Assembly (NCBI GenBank): GCA_002490835.1
Contig: DKUU01000026.1
Span: 1-5,042, forward strand
Origin: Lachnospiraceae bacterium UBA7196
GTDB lineage: Bacteria; Bacillota; Clostridia; Lachnospirales; Lachnospiraceae
DNA: 5,042 nt
Direction: 5' to 3'
The notes under the pieces: model-generated
Told to the model about the DNA's origin: nothing
What the model saw: only the letters and a program-made list of their open reading frames with translations
Database searches by the model: none
Translations under genes and position numbers: made by a program
Part shown: positions 1 through 5,012 of the stretch, piece by piece
Layout of the letters: each line of letters opens with the position of its first letter
Position numbering within the stretch: position 1 is the first letter of the stretch

Positions 1-5
1 GCTAA

Positions 6-155
6 GCCGGTGGTTATGATTATACGGATGTAAAGAAATATGATTTTGTTTATGGCTATTTTTCTAAAATTACTGTTTTGATTAATGCATTGCAAGAATA
101 TCGCAGAGTAACAAGACAGTGTGGAAATGCGAAAACATTATGGGATTTTATATAA
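6..155 (+). pseudogene. Unrecognised protein fragment, left flank
   Basis: A 49-codon open stretch runs between an in-frame TAA at 3-5 and a TAA at 153-155, with no ATG in it. The amino-acid composition looks protein-like: aromatic-rich with segments such as YDYTDVKKYDFVYGYF and a basic middle (QEYRRVTRQ). Because the frame is closed by a stop right at the window edge and has no start, it is either the broken tail of a gene lying to the left or a chance open frame. I do not recognise a family. It overlaps, in another frame, a MORN-like fragment, so at most one of the two is likely to be genuine over 112-155. Confidence 0.25.
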
Positions 156-198
156 AAATGGCCAAATAAAGTATGAAGGAATACCAATGATTGTGTGA
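112..198 (+). pseudogene. MORN/YwqK-like repeat fragment
   Basis: A short frame (ATG at 127, stop TGA at 196-198) encodes a peptide containing LYKNGQIKYEG. This matches the familiar Y-x-N-G-x-x-x-Y-x-G pattern of MORN-like repeats found in YwqK-type antitoxin-module and related proteins. Only one repeat is present, no ribosome binding site precedes the ATG, and the frame closes seven codons after the repeat. It is therefore best read as a leftover of a longer repeat protein. The repeat is short enough that a chance match cannot be excluded. Confidence 0.3.
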
Positions 199-337
199 TG
201 GATTGTTTATATGACGAATATGTGAATATAAGTGGATACAAACAAAGATAAAAGGATAAAATCTCATAATAATAGCGAAAATACAGCAAGAAAAGGAAAT
301 ATGACGTATATAAAGAGAAAAAATCTCCAAATAGGTA

Positions 338-366
338 TTGACAATTAACGCGGGGATATGTATTAT
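338..366 (+). promoter_or_regulatory. Sigma-70/SigA promoter of the ATPase-RloB operon
   Basis: TTGACA at 338-343, a 17-base spacer and TATTAT at 361-366 make a near-perfect housekeeping promoter. Transcription would begin near base 373, giving a leader of about 27 bases before the ATG at 400. Its strength suggests steady expression unless a repressor acts on it. Confidence 0.85.
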
Positions 367-383
367 TATAGATAAAAATACAT
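358..383. repeat. Inverted repeat over the -10 box and start site
   Basis: ATGTATT (358-364) is repeated in inverted form as AATACAT (377-383) with 12 bases between. The left arm overlaps the -10 hexamer and the repeat spans the expected transcription start, which is a typical position for a repressor operator. AT-rich repeats of this length also arise by chance, so the operator role is inference. Confidence 0.4.
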
Positions 384-386
384 GGT

Positions 387-393
387 GGAGGAG
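387..393 (+). promoter_or_regulatory. Ribosome binding site that fixes the ATPase start
   Basis: GGAGGAG lies six bases upstream of the ATG at 400. An earlier in-frame ATG at 382 has no such site: it lies upstream of this one and only about nine bases after the expected transcription start. The start at 400 also gives the usual family N-terminus (a short strand, then ENFKSF). Confidence 0.8.
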
Positions 394-399
394 AGCAAC

Positions 400-1761
400 A
401 TGTTAGTAAAAGTAACAGCAGAGAATTTCAAGTCATTTGAGGAAACGGCTGAGTTGACAATGGTTTCGTCGGCTAAAATTAGAAAAAATAATGAGCATAA
501 AGTTACGATAAAGAGAGTCAACCTTTTAAAATCTGCAGTAGTGTATGGCGCCAATGCTTCAGGTAAGTCAAATTTGGTGGAAATATTGCGCTTTATGAAA
601 TACTGCGTTTTAAAAGGTATTCCTTTAGAAGCAAAGCAAATGTATTGCAGAAATAAAGAGGAAAATGCAGGCAAAGAATCCGTGTTTGAAGTCCAGATTG
701 TCAAGCATAATAAATTTTACGCATACGGCTTTTCAATGATTTTAAGCCAGCGGACAATTACCGGTGAATGGGCATACGAGTTGCTGCCTGGCGGGGACGC
801 ACAGATGATTTTTGAAAGAGAAGCGGGACAGCCGCCGCAGTTAGGTGATAAGATAAATATTTCTGCGGCAGACAGGACGAAGTTCCAGATTTATGCTGAT
901 GACATGACAGATAACAGAAATTCGTTATTCTTGTCGGAAATGAATAGAAATAAGAATATTTCAGAGCATTCAAAGTTAGCCGTTTTTAGGAGGATATTCG
1001 AATGGTTCTCAAACGATCTGGTGATTTATAGTCCGAATACCCCCATCACTAATTTTGAGTACTATTACGATGCAGATTCGTTAGAGATAGTAAACAGGCT
1101 GGTTGAATCGTTTGATACAGGAATCAGCGAGGTGAGGATCGATAAACTTTCCATGGAAGATATCAGTTCCAAATTGCCCAAGGAAATATTTATGGACATA
1201 GTGGAAGAGATAAAGGAGAAGATGGCTACCGGAAAGCACAAGGGTGTGAAGATTTCATTGAAGTACAACAAGGATTTCTACAATTTTTCCATGGATGATC
1301 AACAGGATTTGGAAATTACAACCATTTTCCTGAAACATGGAAATTCTGTTGCGGATTTTGGGTTTAGCGAGGAGTCGGATGGGACGAGAAGATTGTTTGA
1401 TTTGATGGATATGCTGCTGAAGACGGATGATGATGAAACGGTGTATGTTATTGACGAATTAGAGAGAAGTCTGCATCCCAAGTTGACATATCACTTTATT
1501 GAGTTGTTTAAGAAGCTCCATGAAAAGAAAAATGTCCAGCTGATATTTACAACCCATGAGCCCACTATCATGGATCAGGAATTGTTTCGGCGTGACGAGA
1601 TATGGTTTGTGGAAAGGAATGCTGATAATTGCTCACACTTATATTCGTTGGATCAATATAAGGAAAGATATGATAAAAAGTTAAGCAAAGCATATTTGGA
1701 GGGGAGATATGGCGCAATTCCCGTATTCAAGTCTTTTTCGTTTGCAAAGGGGGAAGAATAA
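400..1761 (+). CDS. AAA/ABC-type ATPase of an AbiL-like (RloA-like) abortive-infection system
   Basis: This 453-aa cytoplasmic ATPase belongs to the SMC/OLD-like AAA_15/AAA_21 group. Visible motifs are the N-terminal strand with ENFKSF (residues 8-13), Walker A GANASGKSN (50-58), an ABC-like signature SEESDGTRRLFDL (323-335), Walker B VYVIDE with catalytic E353, then the D-loop-like RSLHP, and the H-switch FTTHE (383-387). The C-terminal YLEGRYGAIP (432-441) is typical of the RloA/AbiLi type. The long insert between Walker A and the signature is where such proteins carry their dimer or sensor arms. The stop codon overlaps the start of the RloB gene, so the two are translated together. In known AbiL, RloAB and PARIS pairs the ATPase is the sensing and scaffold part. 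That role here is inferred from family and context. All motifs are intact, so it should be active. Confidence 0.9.
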   Translation: MLVKVTAENFKSFEETAELTMVSSAKIRKNNEHKVTIKRVNLLKSAVVYGANASGKSNLVEILRFMKYCVLKGIPLEAKQMYCRNKEENAGKESVFEVQIVKHNKFYAYGFSMILSQRTITGEWAYELLPGGDAQMIFEREAGQPPQLGDKINISAADRTKFQIYADDMTDNRNSLFLSEMNRNKNISEHSKLAVFRRIFEWFSNDLVIYSPNTPITNFEYYYDADSLEIVNRLVESFDTGISEVRIDKLSMEDISSKLPKEIFMDIVEEIKEKMATGKHKGVKISLKYNKDFYNFSMDDQQDLEITTIFLKHGNSVADFGFSEESDGTRRLFDLMDMLLKTDDDETVYVIDELERSLHPKLTYHFIELFKKLHEKKNVQLIFTTHEPTIMDQELFRRDEIWFVERNADNCSHLYSLDQYKERYDKKLSKAYLEGRYGAIPVFKSFSFAKGEE

Positions 1762-2453
1762 TGGCTCCTGTGCGTTCATATGGAAACTGGCATATAAGGA
1801 AATCAGATCAGGAACCCGCAGTTGATCCTTATTGCAAATACTATTTTATAGCGGAAGGTGCCAATACCGAAAAATTTTATTTTGAGAAACTTATTGACGA
1901 GAGGAAAAGCCTTGGGTTCAAAGATACGATTGATATACGGTTTTTGGAAAAGACAGAAGAGGATCAAAACATATCTTATCCTGCACATTTGATAAAATTT
2001 GCCGAGAGACTTAAGAAGACCGGTGAAATTGAATTTGATGATAAACAGGATAAAATGGTGGTGGTTTTTGATGCTGATATTTTTGAGAAGAAAGTCTGCA
2101 ATTATCAGGAACTTCTGCGGGATAAAAGCAAAAGTAGCATATATGCCATAACCAATCCAGCATTTGAACTGTTTTTACTGCTACACATAAAGAATTCATT
2201 TGAGGAAATAATCGATCCCAATTATTCTCTTATTTTGGAGAATCGGAAGGTGCAAGGGAAAACCCCTGTCTATAATATGCTCTTGGAAAAGACAGGGATG
2301 AATGCAAAACATAATCCAGATATTGGCGATTTAGCATTAAAAATAGATGTAGCAATAGAACAGGAGAAGAAGATTAATCAGGATATTTCTGATTGTAAAG
2401 GGAAACTTACTTCTAATATTGCGCAGATAATTTCAGGAATAAAAAGGGTCTGA
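1761..2453 (+). CDS. RloB-family Toprim-like protein (AbiLii-like effector)
   Basis: This is a 230-aa RloB-like protein. Conserved blocks are EGANTEKFYFE (residues 32-42, with the first acidic residue E32), a hydrophobic strand ending VVFDAD (101-106, the DxD pair D104/D106), TNPAFELFLLLH (131-142) and a C-terminal NIAQII segment. The spaced E and DxD are what a Toprim-like metal-binding nuclease core needs. PARIS AriB and OLD nucleases use the same arrangement, so a nuclease effector role is reasonable but not shown here. The start is well fixed: AAGGGGG at 1747-1753 sits seven bases upstream, and the ATG shares one base with the ATPase stop (TAATG). Length is normal for the family and no damage is visible. 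The target nucleic acid cannot be predicted from sequence. Confidence 0.88.
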   Translation: MAPVRSYGNWHIRKSDQEPAVDPYCKYYFIAEGANTEKFYFEKLIDERKSLGFKDTIDIRFLEKTEEDQNISYPAHLIKFAERLKKTGEIEFDDKQDKMVVVFDADIFEKKVCNYQELLRDKSKSSIYAITNPAFELFLLLHIKNSFEEIIDPNYSLILENRKVQGKTPVYNMLLEKTGMNAKHNPDIGDLALKIDVAIEQEKKINQDISDCKGKLTSNIAQIISGIKRV

Positions 2454-2469
2454 TTAAGGTGAGGAGGTG

Positions 2470-2547
2470 ATGGAAAGGTTTATTTTGGTGATTCATGGCG
2501 AATGTGGCAGCAAAAAGGCTGAAGCGCCAACTTCAGCCCGCTGCTAA
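2470..2547 (+). other. Doubtful 25-codon ORF directly after the RloB gene
   Basis: A short frame starts 16 bases after the RloB stop and encodes a peptide beginning MERFILVIHGE. It is preceded by AAGGTG (2456-2461, good spacing) and by AGGAGG (2462-2467, only two bases from the ATG). The translation-initiation signals are strong, but the frame runs straight through the GC stem-loop and ends there, and I recognise no family. It may be a truncated third gene or a chance ORF beside a ribosome-binding-like sequence. Confidence 0.22.
2512..2538 (-). terminator. Intrinsic terminator facing the minus strand
   Basis: GGCTGAAG (2517-2524) and CTTCAGCC (2531-2538) form a perfect 8-bp stem with a six-base loop. 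Outer GCAGC (2507-2511) and GCTGC (2540-2544) can extend it. The run of five T needed for termination is on the minus strand (A run at 2512-2516 on plus), and the plus-strand side has no T tract. It would end a leftward transcript, but no gene on the minus strand is visible to its right in the gap. Confidence 0.7.
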
Positions 2548-2734
2548 TGACCATAGATGATTATTAGCGAATTATTTTGAATAGATTCAGTTTATCATCT
2601 ATCATTCAACAATGCAATCCCCAAACCTATGTTTTGTCTTAAATATTCCAAAGCAGGTCATTCTTTGTTTTTATAGTTGCAGGAGGTTGTATACCCCCCA
2701 TTGTTAAAGTCGCCCTAATAAAAGGAGAGAGAAA

Positions 2735-2950
2735 ATGATGAATTTGAAAGTTGTAAAGCAAACAGAAACAGGATTGAATACCGAATTTGTGAATATTGAT
2801 TCCGGAAGAAGAGTATCTTTGGATCATGCAATTCAGCAAATCAGAAATGGCAATCCAAATTATGGGAACTATGAAGCGGTTAACAGATCGAATGGGACTA
2901 CATATATTCGTTCTAAGCCGGACAACAGCACAAAAAATAATATTGAGTAG
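2735..2950 (+). CDS. DUF3892-like small protein
   Basis: The gene encodes a 71-aa soluble protein with no signal peptide or membrane segment. The sequence GLNTEFVNIDSGRRVS (residues 13-28), then a helix with AIQQIRNG, a Y-rich strand and the ending SKPDNSTKNNIE resemble the short DUF3892 family. Members of that family are small beta-rich proteins of unknown function that recur in Firmicute accessory regions. The assignment is from memory of the pattern, not a search. AAAGGAG (2721-2727) lies seven bases before the ATG at 2735. A second ATG follows at 2738 and either could be used. The next gene begins eight bases after its stop, so the two are almost certainly co-transcribed and functionally linked. 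Confidence 0.7.
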   Translation: MMNLKVVKQTETGLNTEFVNIDSGRRVSLDHAIQQIRNGNPNYGNYEAVNRSNGTTYIRSKPDNSTKNNIE

Positions 2951-2958
2951 GAGGAGAC

Positions 2959-3852
2959 ATGATAATACAGAAAGAAAGGATTATTTCCATTGACAGGTAC
3001 CTGCGTTTCTTGAACGAAACAAATAGTTTTTATGTATGTGTAAAAAAATGTGATGATTTTGTAAAGCTACTAAAGAGTAAAAATATCTGTTCCGTATTAG
3101 AGACAGGCAAGAGATTCATACCAAATGTGGTAGGAGCAAGTACATTTTATAATCTGCATGGCAAAAAAATTATCAAAAAGAATTGTCCCAAAGAAGCAAG
3201 AACTTTTGAACATGACTACCACATTGTTGACTGGCATGGGCAGGATCATTATGGTACATGCTTTCAAACAAGAAAATGTTATCCATTTGAGGTCTTATTG
3301 CCGCCATGTGAGTATATGGTTTTCGACGAGGATGTAATAAGGTCAGATGAATTGCATAAGGATGAAAAAGACCGAATTAGGCATGTCATCAATATGTTTT
3401 TAGAGATATTTGGAATGTGTGAGATTGTCGATACAGGTCATGTTCCAATCAGTGCGGGAAATGTACGAACTGTTGAATGGACAATATTGCCGCCTGGAAA
3501 ATATCCGTGGGAGGTTGCCAAGCAGCATCTTGCAGAATACTTTAACGATGTGCCAGATGGCAAAAAATACACTATCCAGCGAAGACATCAGGTGTTAGCG
3601 GATTACACTCCTGATTTTGTGGCTATTGGCAAAGAAAGTTTTAAAGGTTATGTTGTGTATGGATATACATGCAGGGACCTATACTGTTTTGAGTCTAACG
3701 AACCCAATAATGCGACATATATATTTAAGGGAAAATGGGAAGAAGCGTCAAAACTAACAAAAAGAGAGATTCTGTCCGGAGCTTTGTGCTACAAAAGGCT
3801 GATACACACAGAAACATGGGAGAAAAATATTTCTGCACTAATGAATTCGTAG
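2959..3852 (+). CDS. Conserved protein of unknown function, partner of the DUF3892-like gene
   Basis: A 297-aa soluble protein preceded by AGGAGG (2949-2954), which overlaps the end of the previous gene. It appears to have two parts. The N-terminal half (about 1-170) is rich in aromatic, Cys and His residues, with DYHIVDWHGQDHYGT (86-100) and EVLLPPCEYMVF (111-122) the most distinctive stretches. The C-terminal part (about 205-290) reads as a compact domain: TPDFVAIG, GYVVYGY, ESNEPNNATYIF (245-256), W260, SKLTKREIL (264-272), KRLIHTETW (279-287). I have the impression that this ESxxxxNATY...LTKxEIL...RLIH pattern recurs at the C-terminus of other accessory-region proteins, but I cannot name a family. 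There are no membrane segments and no recognisable catalytic motif. The tight coupling to a small upstream gene resembles a toxin-antitoxin pair or a small two-protein system. That is inference only. Confidence 0.75.
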   Translation: MIIQKERIISIDRYLRFLNETNSFYVCVKKCDDFVKLLKSKNICSVLETGKRFIPNVVGASTFYNLHGKKIIKKNCPKEARTFEHDYHIVDWHGQDHYGTCFQTRKCYPFEVLLPPCEYMVFDEDVIRSDELHKDEKDRIRHVINMFLEIFGMCEIVDTGHVPISAGNVRTVEWTILPPGKYPWEVAKQHLAEYFNDVPDGKKYTIQRRHQVLADYTPDFVAIGKESFKGYVVYGYTCRDLYCFESNEPNNATYIFKGKWEEASKLTKREILSGALCYKRLIHTETWEKNISALMNS

Positions 3853-3930
3853 CATAGTGATAAAATGGCTGGGAGAGAATACTGTAAAAGTATTGAGAGC
3901 TTTTTAGGTATAAAAATAATAGATATAGTT

Positions 3931-3964
3931 TGCGGGGCTACTGTTTAGACGCAGGAGCCTCGCA
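3931..3964 (+). other. Stem-loop downstream of the 297-aa gene
   Basis: TGCGGGGCT (3931-3939) can pair with AGCCTCGCA (3956-3964) over nine positions including one G-U, with a 16-base loop. It sits between the end of the operon and the next promoter, where a terminator would be expected. No T tract follows on the plus strand, so it is either a factor-dependent or mRNA-protecting hairpin or an unrelated structure. Bases 3853-3930 show nothing else of note beyond a weak AATACT/AGTATT repeat at 3878-3894. Confidence 0.45.
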
Positions 3965-3970
3965 ATAAAA

Positions 3971-3999
3971 TTGCTAAAGAAAATTGCATTTGATATAAT
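3971..3999 (+). promoter_or_regulatory. Extended -10 promoter
   Basis: TTGCTA (3971-3976), a 17-base spacer and a perfect TATAAT (3994-3999) immediately preceded by TGA, i.e. an extended -10 element. The start of transcription is expected near base 4006, only a few bases before an ATG at 4010. Confidence 0.7.
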
Positions 4000-4009
4000 A
4001 TAGTCACAC

Positions 4010-4093
4010 ATGTCGCTATACATTGCAGGAATTGTTTTTATCATAGCAGGTGCTTTGTTCCAGTTCGAGGCTGCTGTTATACACTGGACATAA
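4010..4093 (+). CDS. Possible 27-aa hydrophobic peptide, leaderless
   Basis: The ORF starts a few bases after the expected transcription start of a strong promoter and encodes a 27-residue peptide whose residues 3-17 (LYIAGIVFIIAGALF) would form one membrane-spanning helix. There is no Shine-Dalgarno sequence, so it would have to be translated as a leaderless message. It could also be the surviving piece of a larger membrane-protein gene, or the promoter may make an untranslated RNA. Bases 4094-4154 after it hold nothing I can identify. Confidence 0.3.
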   Translation: MSLYIAGIVFIIAGALFQFEAAVIHWT

Positions 4094-4154
4094 TACGTTT
4101 TCTAGGGCATATAAATTTGGGAAATAATAGTTTCTAAGGGAAGATTGAAAATAC

Positions 4155-4610
4155 ATGATGATGAGCATAATTCTTTTTCGGATAGTGCTGGCAGGGGAAA
4201 AGGGAAGGTTACAGGATTTATATAATAATCAATTTTGGGAGCGTATCAAGGCGGATCAGGAGCAAAAGGATTAGCTTTAGGAGCAGATTCAAAAACTTAC
4301 AGATAGCAAATTTCACTGTATGAAAGCTATGCAAAAGGTGAGATTGACGCTGACTGTTTTTTACAGAGAAAATAATAATAAGCAGATAGAAATATATAAA
4401 GCAGAACTTAAGGCTTGCCATTTAAAGGAAACAGCAGTACCGGATAAAAAGCCTGATCTGTTAAACCTGCTGGAAGGAAAAGAAAATCTTACAGACCTTA
4501 TAAAAGAGGTTGTCAGATAGCTTGTAGATGCGGTTTATGTATATAGCGGCAACCGGGTTGAGGGTGTTTTTAAGTTTCAGGGCAAAGGCTCGGAAACGTT
4601 GAAAAATTGA
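4155..4610 (+). pseudogene. Decayed C-terminal part of a large serine recombinase
   Basis: About 150 codons recall the C-terminal coiled-coil and tail of large serine site-specific recombinases of Clostridial mobile elements. In order: RLQDLYNNQFWERIKADQ, then EQIQKLTDSK, a segment readable only in a shifted frame at 4310-4372 (SLYESYAKGEIDADCFLQRK), back in the first frame NNNKQIEIYKAELKA, then ENLTDLIKEVVR and the family-style ending VDAVYVYSGNRVEGVFKF. The gene is broken by TAG at 4272-4274, 4278-4280 and 4518-4520 and by compensating single-base shifts near 4311 and 4372. The catalytic N-terminal domain and the zinc-ribbon region are absent, where intact members run to about 500 residues. 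It marks the site of a dead integrative element. The left boundary is uncertain. Confidence 0.75.
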
Positions 4611-4627
4611 GGTTTTTATGATATTAT
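4599..4627 (+). promoter_or_regulatory. Extended -10 promoter before the micro-ORF and HTH-like gene
   Basis: TTGAAA (4599-4604), a 17-base spacer and TATTAT (4622-4627), with TGA directly before the -10 box. Transcription would start near base 4634, right at the ribosome binding site. The -35 box lies inside the last codons of the recombinase remnant. Confidence 0.65.
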
Positions 4628-4646
4628 AAGGACAGGAGAACAGGAT

Positions 4647-4679
4647 ATGACAAATGAGCAGAAGGACGAAAAATTATGA
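4647..4679 (+). CDS. 10-codon upstream ORF coupled to the HTH-like gene
   Basis: MTNEQKDEKL is preceded by AGGAG (4634-4638) at eight bases, the best ribosome binding site in this part of the window. Its TGA stop (4677-4679) overlaps the ATG (4676-4678) of the next gene in an ATGA junction, so translation of the two is likely coupled. The peptide may be a leader with a regulatory role. It could also be the real N-terminus of the downstream protein separated by a single-base change, since a one-base backward shift at the A run (4669-4673) would fuse the two frames. Confidence 0.45.
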   Translation: MTNEQKDEKL

Positions 4680-4834
4680 GTAAAATCATGGAACAGTTTT
4701 TAAATGAAGAAAAAATTGAAGCAGCAAAGCGTGTGTTGGAGAGAGGAAAAATGACAAAAGAAGAAATTGCGGAAGATTTAGATTTGTCATTGAGTGCAGT
4801 GGAAAGATTTGAGAATGATTTACAACTGGCATAA
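4676..4834 (+). CDS. Small helix-turn-helix-like protein
   Basis: The gene encodes a 52-aa charged protein. Its second half, GKMTKEEIAEDLDLSLSAVE (residues 24-43), has the look of a helix-turn-helix of the 'T-x-E-E-I-A-x-x-x-x-x-S-x-x-x-V' type. The same motif forms the tail of Rpn/PD-(D/E)XK transposase-like proteins and occurs as free-standing small ORFs in Lachnospiraceae. The first half (EEKIEAAKRVLERG) is a helix. It may be a small DNA-binding regulator or a surviving C-terminal scrap of an Rpn-like protein. A purine-rich GAAGGA at 4661-4666 lies nine bases upstream. The promoter at 4599-4627 favours a live gene. Confidence 0.6.
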   Translation: MSKIMEQFLNEEKIEAAKRVLERGKMTKEEIAEDLDLSLSAVERFENDLQLA

Positions 4835-4977
4835 TGAATTTTGCGGCGGATTGTGAAATCAGGAACTCATGAAACGGAGAAATTCTGCTTTTATTATATT
4901 GATTTTCTTGTTTTGGTATTATTTAAAAATAAAAGAAAAGGAAAAACCATTATTATAAGATATTTTTCGCAAAGTTC

Positions 4978-4995
4978 GTGTCACTAACTTGACAC
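4978..4995. repeat. Inverted repeat GTGTCA-N6-TGACAC
   Basis: Two perfect 6-base arms (4978-4983 and 4990-4995) with a six-base spacer lie just upstream of AAGGAGG (4996-5002) and a gene start. This could be a repressor operator or a small mRNA hairpin next to the ribosome binding site. Bases 4835-4977 before it are AT-rich and hold no gene I can support. Confidence 0.45.
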
Positions 4996-5012
4996 AAGGA
5001 GGGCTTAAGGCG

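Larger units (their letters stand above)
2454..2734. other. Structured intergenic region between the two gene pairs
   Basis: This gap of 281 bases separates the ATPase-RloB operon from the DUF3892-like gene. It contains a strong GC stem (2517-2538) and a further hairpin made by GCTAATGA (2543-2550) and TTATTAGC (2561-2568). There is also a competing 9-bp pairing of ATAGATGAT (2553-2561) with ATCATCTAT (2594-2602). The last two cannot form together. A weaker stem CAAAG/CTTTG (2649-2653 with 2663-2667) is followed by five T. I see no convincing plus-strand promoter before the gene at 2735, so read-through from the upstream promoter, or an atypical promoter, is needed for its expression. Confidence 0.5.

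Noticed and set aside
382..399. Earlier in-frame ATG at 382 as the ATPase start.
   Set aside because: It has no ribosome binding site upstream, and its first codons contain the site that serves the ATG at 400.
2454..2734. Retron-type non-coding RNA in the structured gap.
   Set aside because: There is no reverse transcriptase gene in the window and no clear msr/msd-type paired ends.
3136..3324. Resemblance of EVLLPPCEYMVF in the 297-aa protein to the E-loop of ADP-ribosyltransferases.
   Set aside because: The residue two before the glutamate is Pro, not Glu or Gln, there is no S-T-S strand (only AST at 60-62) and no well-placed arginine, so the catalytic triad cannot be assembled.
3878..3905. 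AATACT/AGTATT repeat followed by five T as an operon terminator.
   Set aside because: The stem is six AT-rich pairs and the T run begins several bases after it, too weak and too far for an intrinsic terminator.
3865..3948. A 27-codon ORF starting with ATG at 3865 after the 297-aa gene.
   Set aside because: It has no ribosome binding site, ends inside the hairpin loop and resembles no family.
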